From positions 4,464,001 through 4,528,000 of the forward strand of contig NC_084896.1 of assembly GCF_958979055.1 (NCBI RefSeq): a stretch of DNA of 64,000 nt, given 5' to 3'. Each line of letters starts with the position of its first letter. Position 1 is the first letter of the stretch. This DNA comes from Alnus glutinosa. Taxonomy: Eukaryota > Streptophyta > Magnoliopsida > Fagales > Betulaceae. Positions 10,701-20,397 of the stretch are shown one piece after another. Under the pieces are notes generated by a model. The model was not told the DNA's origin. It did not search any database and saw only the letters and a list, made by a program, of their open reading frames with translations. The translations under genes and the position numbers were made by a program.

Positions 10701-13173
10701 AATGTTATATACCGGACAAGTATTCGCATTTCATCCACCAAAGCAAGCTAATGTGACGTGGTCTCCATAACATTTAGTGGATGGAAATGGAATTTTTAGT
10801 TTAAGGACCATGCCACATCAGCCAACAAATGAAGCACAACAAAAATGACTAGAAAGATTTCACTGAGAAAATACCATATAAGACAAGGGGAAAAACCTGC
10901 TTCTTCTTTATCCCTCAGCACCTCAGTCGTCAACTCCATCAACTCTTTGAGGCAAAATTCATCACATTCATGGTAAGGATTGAATGCCTTAGGAACGACA
11001 ATTTTTGACACAATTCACGAATTCGACACTTACTCAACACGAAATTAAAGGATTAAGGTTAGAGTTGAGGAATCTGACCCGTTTAATTAAATGGGTCGGG
11101 TTAAAGTTGACCTATATAGTCTTATATTAATGTTTCGACATAATTCGAACTCGACATGCGATATATATAATAGCAGGCAATTTTTGAAATGACCAACGAA
11201 CTCAACACAAACCCAATAGAAAATTAAAGGGTTATAATTTAGGGGTTTGACCCGTTTAATTAAATGGGTCAGATTAAAATTGACCTATATAATCTTATAC
11301 TCATACCTCGACACGACCCGAATTCGACATACGAACACGAATTGTCACCCTTAATTTTAACCGATTAAGTTTGTCACGGATTTTAAATGGGTCATTATGT
11401 GTGTTTTCCGTCCTATAAAATGATTTTATCACGTCAGTATTTTTGCCAAATCTAATTAATTAAAATAATCATTTAAGAAAAAAAAAAAATCCCTCGAGGG
11501 GGCCAGTGGGAGGGGGGTGCCCACCCTTGGCCTTGGGGATGGCAAAGGTGGCTCGGCCACCGGTATACCTAAAGTATCCGAAATTCAAGTACTTTATACT
11601 TCATTTCATATATCTTCCGAGACATACATCACTACAACTCAAAGTTGAATTTTATTCTTCTTTTTCTTACGTTTTCTCAGCAACCACACAGAGAACAGAG
11701 CAGAGCGAAAAGGACTTCTAGTTTTGGCAAATACAGCACCCCAGCCCTGTAAGACCCGACCCAATAACGAAAGGCTTAGGCAAGAACTACCCATTGACAG
11801 TCACGCCAAGATTGGGGTCAGCCCCGAGCCCAGCTCGTTCTCGGGCGAGTCAAACTAAGAGACGCCATTGATCAAACGCTGTCGGAGAAATCTTGGGCTG
11901 AAGCTTGAAGAATTCTAAAGAAGAAGAACAAGGGGCTGGAGGTTGACTCTGACTCTGAGTTGTAATATTCTTTGGGATCTGAGAGAACGTGGAATTATTG
12001 AAACCGTTTGCGTCTTGCATTTGGGTTTAATTAATCAGAGATGTTTGTCGAATTAAGTCTATAAAAATCTTAAGAAGACTAATCCATCTTTAGTCATTTT
12101 TACGATCATACTTTTAAACATTAAAATATATTCATATTTTATTTTATTTTTTCAATTTTACCCGTCCGTGCATTCGTTAATTCATGTCAAAATTCTCAAA
12201 ATACTCTTTATTTTATTTTTTATTTTTAAAAAAATCAAATATTTTAGGTACTTTTACAAATTCCATTAAATCTTAACCAATACCTAAATCGAAAATTGTT
12301 ACAATTTTTTATGTTTTAAGAATTTTGACACTCTTCCGTTAGGATTTAATAAAAAATTTTAACGGATGTGCGATATTAAAAAATAATAAAAAAAAAAGAA
12401 CAAAAGAACAAATAAAGGAAGAAGAAGTTGAAAGATGAATACATTAAATTAATATTTTTTAAAGTTTATGAATACAATTACAAAAGTAAAATTTTTCCAA
12501 AATGTTATGTATTTCTTAATCATGTGAAAACTCCATAATTTTTTAATAGAATAGACAAATCAGAAGAAATTTTATTAAAAAATCACACCCAGTTTGGAAG
12601 AAATATTGGTCCTTGTTGGGAGATTTTTTTCTTCAAGATTTTATATTTTAATATAATAAAATAAATTATTATTTCTAATTTGATGTGGGTGTAACACTCG
12701 CAAACGTCGCTTTAGTTGTCGGAAAACAGAAATGTGACTCATTATAAACCCACGACGAACCTAAAAGCTGTTATTAAAATCCATTTTTTAAAATATAAGG
12801 AAGGAACAAGGCTGAAAGAAAAAGAAAGCCATAAACAAATCAAACTTTCCGCCCACCATGAAAAGTGGTCAACAAAAGTCTGAAAAAACCCGTTTAGAAT
12901 TAAAACCCGTTATTCATATCACAATATAAAATTCATGAATTTCAATTAGGAAGATAAGAAATGAGACTGCAAATGATTTAATTCATCAAGAAAAGCTTGC
13001 CAAAGCTGCAGATGCAAAGGTACAGAAACAGGAGAAAGAAAAAAGTTACCTGATTTCTTCTTATCCTTGCTTGATTGGCCATGAGAAATCTTTTTGAGGC
13101 AAGATTGAGTGCATTCGTGGTAGGGGTTTGATGCATTAGGACAATCTGGGTGTACTTGTCCTTTCTCAGACAT
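7786..13173 (-). CDS. PEARLI-4 domain protein (phospholipase-like family by name only)
   Basis: Four coding exons join in frame: 13173-13050, 9089-8824 and 8670-7786, with the codon at the first join split after one base; that is three coding blocks giving about 424 residues, plus a non-coding leader exon. The C-terminal 215 residues carry the PEARLI-4 domain: FSFSGIATALEGSDEEE, then SASILQSIFDKYGDITASC, RSYYLECVCSVVKELQSS, and a long coiled coil ending in GKSLLDELL. Biochemical function is not established, and the family name does not imply a demonstrated lipase. Exon 1 (41 codons plus one base) encodes MSEKGQVHPDC and NASNPYHEC, matching SYF2 exon 1 in length, phase and motif. Exon 3 holds a near-perfect tandem repeat of 25-26 residues. 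The 3.96-kb first intron carries a TRIM, two other repeats and a broken extra copy of exon 1. Exon 1 could instead belong to a separate small gene, but the phases fit. Confidence 0.8.
8440..8592 (-). repeat. In-frame tandem duplication in the PEARLI-4 gene
   Basis: Two adjacent coding units, 8592-8518 (25 codons) and 8517-8440 (26 codons), encode peptides that begin EKLHASHNGV and EKLRASHNGT and end in EHGAAS. The DNA is nearly identical (gctccgtgcttcacataacg-like), which suggests a recent duplication. It lies in the linker just before the PEARLI-4 domain. Confidence 0.85.
9391..9885 (-). mobile_element. TRIM-type LTR fossil in PEARLI-4 intron
   Basis: On the minus strand two diverged direct repeats of about 110 bp (9885-9776 and 9500-9391) share tctta-ac, gttctac-tgag and similar blocks. 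They bracket only about 275 bp. The upstream copy begins TGTCCCACATGG and ends GTATCA. A primer-binding-like site, tagtattagagcc, follows directly (9773-9761), matching the initiator-tRNA-Met type. The size and absence of coding sequence fit a terminal-repeat retrotransposon in miniature. The two LTRs differ at many positions, so the insertion is old. Confidence 0.65.
10197..10425. repeat. Small foldback repeat
   Basis: The arm at 10197-10240 (aactttaactcagtgcaact and following) reappears inverted at 10382-10425, with arms about 44 bp long, mostly matching, around a loop of about 140 bp. A second, weaker pair of words (taatttagttgtttcatatg / taatttaaccgtttcatatt) lies inside. It is a MITE-like foldback in the PEARLI-4 intron with no coding content. 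Target duplications were not resolved. Confidence 0.6.
10897..10990 (-). pseudogene. Truncated third copy of the NPYHEC exon
   Basis: On the minus strand this segment reads KAFNPYHECDEFC and then about 18 more residues to KEEA. It ends in a donor (GCA G|GTTTTT) in the same phase as the first coding exons of SYF2 and the PEARLI-4 gene. The N-terminal 14 residues of the exon, including the start codon and first cysteine, are absent. At 10990 the homology stops where a repeat begins. The only available acceptor (cctaag, phase 0) would not join in frame with the upstream exon, so this is best read as a decayed duplicate first exon. It could be a rarely used alternative exon. Confidence 0.6.
10991..11357. 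repeat. Diverged hAT-related repeat, two nested units
   Basis: The left end (acaatttttgacacaattca) and right end (cgaacacgaattgtcaccct) are imperfect inverted repeats. Inside, the block gacccgtttaattaaatggg occurs twice (about 11078 and 11260) within two tandem sub-units. The vocabulary (cgacacgacccgaattcgac) links it to the elements at 5544 and 51376. It abuts the truncated exon at 10990. A further relative in reverse sense lies at 58200-58500. Confidence 0.55.
11480..11570. repeat. GC-rich hairpin block
   Basis: After a poly-A run the sequence becomes GC-rich, with short palindromes (ccctcgaggggg, gtgcccacccttggcc, ggtggctcggccacc). It resembles the GC-rich tips of the foldback elements near 16.0, 44.5 and 46.1 kb. 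The rest of 11571-13049, within the same intron, is AT-rich and holds one further repeat (12060-12500). Confidence 0.4.
12060..12500. repeat. AT-rich dispersed repeat, copy A
   Basis: Several long words recur in the same order and direction at 26812-27272. Examples are aaatcttaaccaatacctaa here against aaagcttaaccaacacctaa there, and gacactcttccgttaggatt against gacacctcttcattaggatt. The two are diverged copies of one non-coding family. Copy B has recognisable inverted ends; this copy does not show them clearly. Confidence 0.5.
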
Positions 13174-14100
13174 GTTTTTGTCTAGCCCACCTGCTCCCCT
13201 GCAAACCCAGAAATAGGAGTAAAACACCTGCTATTTTCAATAAATTTTACCACCCAATCAAACAGCAACTTTCAAAGTTCTTTAATTTCTTATTTTCCTT
13301 CCATTTTTGCAATTGAAAGTTAACAACATCAATCAGCTAATTCATTCCTCATAGATTTCAAGGAAAGCTCAAACAAATCCCATCTCAAGCCAACATACTC
13401 TCGGATAAAGTACATAATTTGAAAGAAAGAAAAAAAAAATTGTTCTAGAAATTGAAAAATTGACACGCAGGAAAACCAGGACCACCGATCAACTCAGCTC
13501 GATTCGACAAGTTGATTTAGCACATGATGTTTCAGAAAAATTTATGCTCATTTCCTTTCCCACCTTTTCACAGCAACCAAACAAACGTAGGAGAAGCTAC
13601 ACCAATTCAGACCCATATATCTTACCAACCTTTTTTCTTCACAAACTTATTTAGCTCAAAAGACCCAGAGGGCAAAAAATTATTTACACAGCACTAAATC
13701 AACCCAACAAATTTGAAGTAGACTTGCAACCCAAAAAAACCCAAAAACAAAAAGGAAAAAAGAAAGAAAGAACGAGATTAGGTACCCATGAAACTAATGG
13801 CTGAACCAAAGCTCAAAAAGAAAAAAGAATAACAGAGCATCAAACAAGCCCAACAAAATCACAGTAAACTTGGTATGTAGAGAGAGAGAAACCTTGAAAT
13901 CAGATGGGTAATTCTAGAAGTGAATTTTCTTGTAGGCTATAGAAATGTTTTTCCTGTTCTTGCAAATGTAGAAGAAACGAAATTTCGATGTTTTTGACGT
14001 ACTTGCTTCACGGACCACGCCAAATGACTTTTCTAGAAGGTTGTTGAATGTTGACAAGCAAAATGTTTTAAAGGAGCTGGCTTTGTGAAATTGTGAGCAC
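13174..14100 (-). promoter_or_regulatory. PEARLI-4 gene leader and promoter side
   Basis: The ATG at 13173 follows an acceptor (ctgggtttgcag) near 13200. A donor (ttcaag|gtttctc) near 13892 and a first non-coding exon at about 13892-14000 are plausible, so the leader holds an intron of about 690 bases. This matches the SYF2 leader layout. No TATA element was assigned with confidence. Confidence 0.4.
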
Positions 14101-14867
14101 CATTTTCTAGGGTTTGAATTTCAATGCTTTGATAATTACAGGCTAGCCGTGCATGAGCGACACCTCCTGAATTCATCATTCATGACGTGCTGTTGATGGA
14201 AGAAAATCCTCAGAAATGGGACCGGATTTTGTGGCAATCAATTGCGGCTGAACGTGGATATTCCTTTCCCACTGTATTGCTTTAATTTTGTTTGGGCTTC
14301 CGGACAATGACAAACCTTGATCCCATCCAAAGATGTAAAAAGGCAGAGTTAGTTCTGTCTTATGACTCTATTATATTCTATTACATTCTATTATGGATTA
14401 ATTTTAAGATTTTAGAGATCATATTTTTAATAAAATTAATTGATCTTTGCATAAAGTTTTGAGCTCTCCTTCCTTCAACACGTGCACACAATATGACCAT
14501 GTATTTTAAGGTTTAGATTAAAATTTATAGATCTAATCATTTATATATAGTCATCTAGTATTTTTAAATGACGTGATATTATGTATATTATTATATGCAA
14601 CAATACAAAATATTAATACTAAAATAAAGATGATAGTTACTAATTGAATAGAGTGGAATAATTCATTGAACATAGGCAAGAATCTTCTCTATTTCAAGTG
14701 AAGTTGAGACGAATTATTTTATTTTTATAATTTTTCAGTTATTTTTTCATTTGTTTGTTTTTTAAATTTTTCCTTCTTTTTTCGTTTTTTAATTTTTCGT
14801 TTTATTATTATTATTTATGTTTTGTTTTTAAAATTTTTGTTCTTTTTAGTTTTAGTTTTTTTTTTTT
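14101..14867. other. Intergenic, no gene seen
   Basis: AT-rich sequence between the PEARLI-4 gene and the AMS gene. Nothing coding is supported in either strand. Confidence 0.5.
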
Positions 14868-15110
14868 TTCCCGAATTTATAAAGACATTTTTGTCTTATT
14901 GAAAAAATTTTAAGGTCATTTTTGTCTTTTTATTGCTCGTAGACCGAATATGAACATTTTTTGGTAATTTGAGGAGGAATATTGACACAATTAGTAGTTT
15001 GGAAGAGAAATATTGACACAATTGGTAATTCGGAGGGAGGAACATTGACAATTGAGTAATAGTTTGAGAAAGATATATAACTTTTTTCAAAATTAAATGA
15101 CATGACATCA
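14868..15110. repeat. Dispersed repeat, copy A
   Basis: It shares words with 29505-29690 in the same direction: gaatttataaagacattttt, aaggtcatttttgtcttttt, tattgacacaatt and ttgagtaatagtttgag. At 29.2-29.7 kb the family forms an inverted-repeat element; here only one arm is evident. The short minus-strand reading frame across it is a by-product of the repeat. Confidence 0.5.
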
Positions 15111-15737
15111 TTTACATGATTAGATATATTGACGGAATCCTATTCCGGATTTTTAGGGCTATTTTGTTGCTTGATAACAAGTAAAAATGGACTGTGTTTA
15201 ATGTAAAGGATTCACTTAAATTAATTAGGATTGGGGGTGTGCTAATGGGATCCATTGTGTGATAAAATTAGTTTGGATGTGTTTTGTTGTGCTTGTTGGA
15301 GAATGAGTCATTCTTTTATTTTATTATATTTAAACTTAGGTCATTCTTTATCTTGTCACATGATGAAGTCATTGAAGTGGGTGTATTTAATTATGAGTAT
15401 ATTGAAACTCATGCTGTATTATTATATAAATGAGATCTCATGGCCATATTATGAGAATCCTTTGATTATAATCTTGTTTAATTTGGAAGGAGAATGAAAT
15501 ATTAGGTAAATTATAAACAAGTTGGCACCGGCAGAGAGTAGGCCGGCCAATTCTAAGCAAGAATGTAATTTAGTATGGTTATAGTTCATACTCAAGTGCC
15601 ACTTGAATGTGTCTCTAGCTAACTTGAGATTATTTTGATGGGAATATGTCACTTCTTTATATAGTCTAGAACTAGCACAGCTCGATATTGTTAAATTATT
15701 ATTTTATTTTGGAACTGTTAAAAAAAAGTAAATTTAA

Positions 15738-16360
15738 GGGTAAATGTCTAGTAAATCTCTGAGTCGAAGCGCCATTTAAATTTAATCCCTCACTTTTTGA
15801 AAGTAAGTATTCGGTACTTAATTTTTTTGCGAATTTGAAACAGGTCATTCCGTTATTTTTCCATTCATTTTTGTTAGTGTCGTGTCAGCATTTTCACCAC
15901 AACATCTTAAAATAATATTATTTTATTTAATTATTAATTTAAAATCTTAAAATATATATATATTTTTTTAAAAAAAAAAAAAGAAAAAAAAACTCAGGGA
16001 ATTGGGGGTGGCTGCCACTGGGGCCTCGCGGCCGCCCCCAGGCATTGCGCGGCTACCCCCGGTCCCTGGGGCCTGCCACGCAGCCCCAAGTGGCAGCCAC
16101 CCTCAATTCCTTGAGTTTTTTTTTTTAAAATTAATATTTTAAGTTTTTAAATTAATAATTAAATAAAATAATATTATTTTAAGATGATGTGGCGAAAATG
16201 CTGACGCGGCATTAACGGTGGTTAAAAAAATGAATGGAAAAATGACATAAGGACCTGTTTCAAATTCGCGAAAAAATTAAGCACCAAATACTTACTTTCA
16301 AAAAGTAAGAGATCGAATTCAAATGGCATTCCAACTCAAGGATTTATTAAAAATTTACCC
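15738..16360. mobile_element. Mutator-like foldback element with GC-rich tip
   Basis: This is a near-complete palindrome. Arms of about 285 bp (15738-16025 and 16070-16360) match closely. They start GGGTAAATGTC and end ATTTACCC, and the whole is flanked by an exact 9-bp duplication TAAATTTAA (15729-15737 and 16361-16369). The duplication length points to the Mutator superfamily. The tip (about 16005-16105) is GC-rich: gggggtggctgccact and its complement around ggcctcgcggccgccccc. Transcription through it would make a long hairpin RNA. No protein is encoded. Confidence 0.85.
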
Positions 16361-16370
16361 TAAATTTAAT

Positions 16371-18327
16371 TATTTAATTAATATTTTAACACTATTTCAT
16401 TATAGTGTATTTTGAGGCCTATCACGTGAAATAATTTAAGCGAAAGGTAAATTATAGAGATAGGCCAGGTTCAAACTCAATATCTCTGCCATGACACAAT
16501 GTTAAATCACCATTTATCTTAAGGGTACATCTGACATGTGAAATAGATCACTAAAATGAAATAATTATTCCTATGAAATAATTATTAATCAATTTATCCT
16601 AAGGTTAATTTTTAATTTTTGAAAATGATTATTCCATATAAATAACTAATGTTCTTCGCAAAAAAAAAAAAAAAAATTAGAAAAATAACTATTCATTTCA
16701 TGTGGGAATTGTAGATTGATTAATCTTCCCATAAATATACTCAATGGAGAACGACCCACAAAGCCTCTTCATCGCCAATCCTATTCATGGCTTCCTCACT
16801 CCAAAGACACGTCCCCCAAATCCCCATGCCTCACTCAGTTTCATTGTCAACCTCTTCCAACAGTTCTCTCTCACCCCTCTCACCCGTCAATTAGGGGTGT
16901 AAACCGCACTACATAAGTGGAGAATACTCTCATTTCGCATTCGCACTTTGTGGACGGTGAATTTTAATAATCGCTCATAATTGCACAAGGATGAATTATT
17001 ATTATTATTATTATTATTATTATTTTTTTAAAAAAAGCTTTTTTAGGGGGGGCTTAATCCAATTTTTTGAACTAAATGCATTTGTAAATTGTAATATGAA
17101 AATACAAATTGAATTGTAAACATTAAGCAATACAAGTATTTATAAAACTGAATTCTAATATGAAAAAAAAAATACATCTATTTATAAAACTTGGGTAATA
17201 CAAGTAAATTGAAACAAACTACAAAATATAATTAATTTTTTTTTTATATGTCCACACAAGAAAGGAAGGACGTCCGCTTTATGATATGTGGTTACCCCTA
17301 AAAGACAAAACATAATTGAATTGAATTATAGCCTTGAAAAAAAAAATACAAATGAAGTGACTTTAATTGGCTTGAAATAATCTTCATCACCGGTTTGGTG
17401 ACGCAATTAATGCCAATTTAGTGCATGCTTTTAATGACATTTCAAACCGCCACCAAACCAAATTAATATGGTATTCCACTTTCCATTCGCCCGTCTGGAT
17501 TTAATTAGGGATTGAAAATTCGCCCGTAATCTCATGCGAAGAACGAAAGTGACCTAAATTAATTAGGGATTGAATTTTAACTGCTCACCTAAATTAATGA
17601 CCCCTTGGATCAACGGTGCAACAGCTAAGAAGATGCAACGTGACCAATCTCGATCTGTGAACCTTCAGGGCAAGGGGTTGCCACTTGCCAGTGGGTTGGT
17701 GAATGTTTTGGTGGCGGGTGGGGTTGGCGGTGGAGATGACGCGCGGGAGCTTTGTGATTTGCGATTTGAATCACGTGCGCGCATGATTGCACGTACGAAT
17801 TAGTATAGGAAAACTGAAGACCTTAATTACTTTCATTTATTTATTATTATTATTATTATTATTTTTTTGGCTCCTTGGCTAGAAATATTCATATGAATAA
17901 AAAATAAAATAATTATAACGTAATTGTTTATGATTGAAAAATAAAGAAAAAATGTAGAGTAAAATTGGATTATAAAGGTGTTTAAAAAATTTGGTTACAA
18001 ATTAAATACGATTTCATTCACCTGCGTACGTATTGTACTGTACCAAACAAAGGAATACAAATTCAGTGTTACGATCAAACTAATTAAGGAACATGAATAG
18101 CTATTCAATTATAGATTCATCAATTCCTAGTAATAATTATTCATTTTTCTAATGAAATAGTCATTCTACATACCAAATATGCTTTATAAGTTTAAGCGGA
18201 TAGAAAATAGTGAATTTATTGAGTAATGCTCTACTTTACACCCATTTATCACATCGGCTGACATGACATGTTTTAAGTGGCCTGTGAGTTATATACACTT
18301 CTATTTTTTTAAAAAAATAAATAAATA
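16371..18327. other. Intergenic, no gene seen
   Basis: AT-rich sequence with a (TTA)n tract at about 16993-17022 and a similar one near 17840. Short open frames at 16716-16916 and 17570-17803 have no family signature and no splice context that I recognise. I call no gene here. Confidence 0.5.
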
Positions 18328-18512
18328 ATTGACATTGTAAGCCCTTAAAACACGAAATGCCAGTCGATGTGACATGGGTGTGAAAATTAATTGACATTGT
18401 AAGCCCTTAAACCACGAAATGTCGGTCAAAAGACATGGGTGTGGAAATTAATTGACATTGTAAGCCCTTAAACTACGAAATGTCAATCGATGTGACATGG
18501 GTGTGGAAATTA
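18328..18512 (+). repeat. Three-unit tandem repeat, 61 bp
   Basis: Units begin with attgacattgtaagccctta at 18328, 18390 and 18451 and end in catgggtgtggaaatta. They differ by a few substitutions and one short length change. There is no dyad symmetry or spacer structure, so it is a simple minisatellite. Confidence 0.85.
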
Positions 18513-18575
18513 GCATTATTCTTTAATTAATATTCAGTTAAATATCTTGGCAAACAACCTATGAGATATATCAGA

Positions 18576-18763
18576 TAGAGTAATGTTTCCTACACAACAA
18601 ATGTACACATACACTTTGTACAACAATGTTGATGTGTAAATGATTTTCACAATAAAAAAAGAGTAATGTTCCTGCAAAACAAAAAAATAAAAATAAAAAT
18701 AGTTTCCACGTCAAAGTTATTGTACAAAATATGTATATTTATTGTGCAGGAAACATTATTCTA
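18576..18763. repeat. Short MITE
   Basis: The left end tagagtaatgtttcctacac matches the inverted right end tgtgcaggaaacattattct, giving a unit of about 188 bp that could fold on itself. A further internal copy of agagtaatgttcctgca lies at about 18660. The target duplication is unclear. Confidence 0.55.
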
Positions 18764-20246
18764 TCAACTATACGATAATAAGCAATAGAAACTTCTTTGA
18801 ACCTAGAAAAAGACCCTATCAAGTACATTAATTTAGGGTAGCTATATTCCTAAGTCTAATTTAGAGTAAGCCATCCCTATTAGGACTGTAAACAAATCTC
18901 ATCCACAATTAAGGGTGGGTGATAGGAGATATGATGATGAAAAATTAATTAGTATGAGAATGGGGGACAACCTAGCAGGCCCAAATCTTTTTTCTTTTTA
19001 TTTATATATTTATTTATTTCGGTTAAGATAGAGTAGTTGAAACATGAAAGAAATAGATCTGACCAAAACGAATGAAAGACTGAGTGAGGTAGTTAGGGTT
19101 TTTTACGTAATCTTAGGTCATGCAATATGCATGCTCCATGATCCCACCATTACCAACTCATTACGTATTCCTTTTCTATTATTTCTTTGGAAAACTATCA
19201 TCATTTTCTCTAATTAATTATCATCATTTTTACAATTAATGTTTAATTTGGATGTTTCATTTTTTACGATGTCTCTTTAATCTATTACTCGAGTTGCAAT
19301 ATTCTCCTCAATTCAACGACCTAAAATAATAAAAAAAAAAACACTCCATGCATAAGATAAAAGATTAAAAACAAAAAAAAAAGATAATTTTTTTATCTTA
19401 TGAAAAATTATTTTGTTATTTTTAAGTCGCGGAAAGAGACGTTGCAACCTCAATATAGTAGAATTGGATAATATTGTAAAAATTAAGACATTGGATAACG
19501 TACGTTGCAAAAAAGACGATAATCAGAGGGGGTAACTAATTAAATGTAGTTAATCCATCGGTTCTCCTCCTTAACAGAAAATTGAAAATAAAAAATGTCT
19601 CTCTCATGCATGGGCTGCAGTTTACCTACCAATGTAACAGCCAAGATCCAAATATATATAAAAAAGGAAAAAAGAAAAAAAAGAAACCAAAATGAGGGTT
19701 GGTTGATTGTTGTATTAATTCTTAATTTGTTTCTTCTTCATGCAAAAGCTCCAAAAGAAGATAACAATATTCTTGTTGCTTTTCATGAGTTTGCTGAGAA
19801 AGGTGTTTTGGGATGAGGTGGGTGTTGTCTGAGCTTGGATGATGCTTCAGTTAACTATTGCTATCAACTGAAGTAATTTGTGTGGATGCATGTGTGCTTT
19901 TGTTTTTTCTGCTTCTCTTTTGTAGCTTCTTGCATTTGTCTTTTGCTTTTCTTTCTTTGTTCAGTAAAAAGGGGTCTTGGAAGTAAGAGGAGGTACTGTT
20001 TTCTGCCAGGTCTCTCTCACTCTCTCTGTCACTCTCAAATTGTTTGATTCTGTTATGTAATTTACACACAGACAGACCACAAAAAGCTTTCTGATTCATT
20101 GTTATGTTACGTACCTTTTTTATTCGCTGACATAATGTATCAGATACTGGGATTCTATTAGGATTTATTTTTTTCCTGAGGATCATTCTATTAGCATTTG
20201 CAATTCCATTCTTCAACTTCGCTTTGTTTAAACTATTGCAGGAAAC
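18764..20246 (+). promoter_or_regulatory. Upstream region and leader of the AMS gene
   Basis: No separate gene is supported. The final 200 bases contain a likely leader acceptor (aaactattgcag|gaaac) directly before the ATG at 20247, so the transcript probably has a spliced leader. A long minus-strand open frame at 19851-20264 lies antisense to this leader and has no family signature. Regulatory motifs were not assigned. Confidence 0.4.
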
Positions 20247-20366
20247 ATGAGCTTCATCATGCAAAACTTAATGGAGAGGCTAAGACCCCTTGTTGGTTTG
20301 AAAGGTTGGGATATCTGTGTTCTGTGGAAATTGAGTGAAGACCAAAGGTAAAGAGAAACTACCTAA

Positions 20367-20397
<31 letters not shown>

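Noticed and set aside
17570-17803. 77-residue open frame with a Gly-rich stretch
   Set aside because: It is short, with no recognised family and no exons around it. I cannot support a gene.
19851-20264. 137-residue minus-strand open frame upstream of AMS
   Set aside because: It lies antisense to the AMS leader and first codons, is rich in Lys and Ser as expected of reversed CT-rich leader DNA, and shows no family signature.
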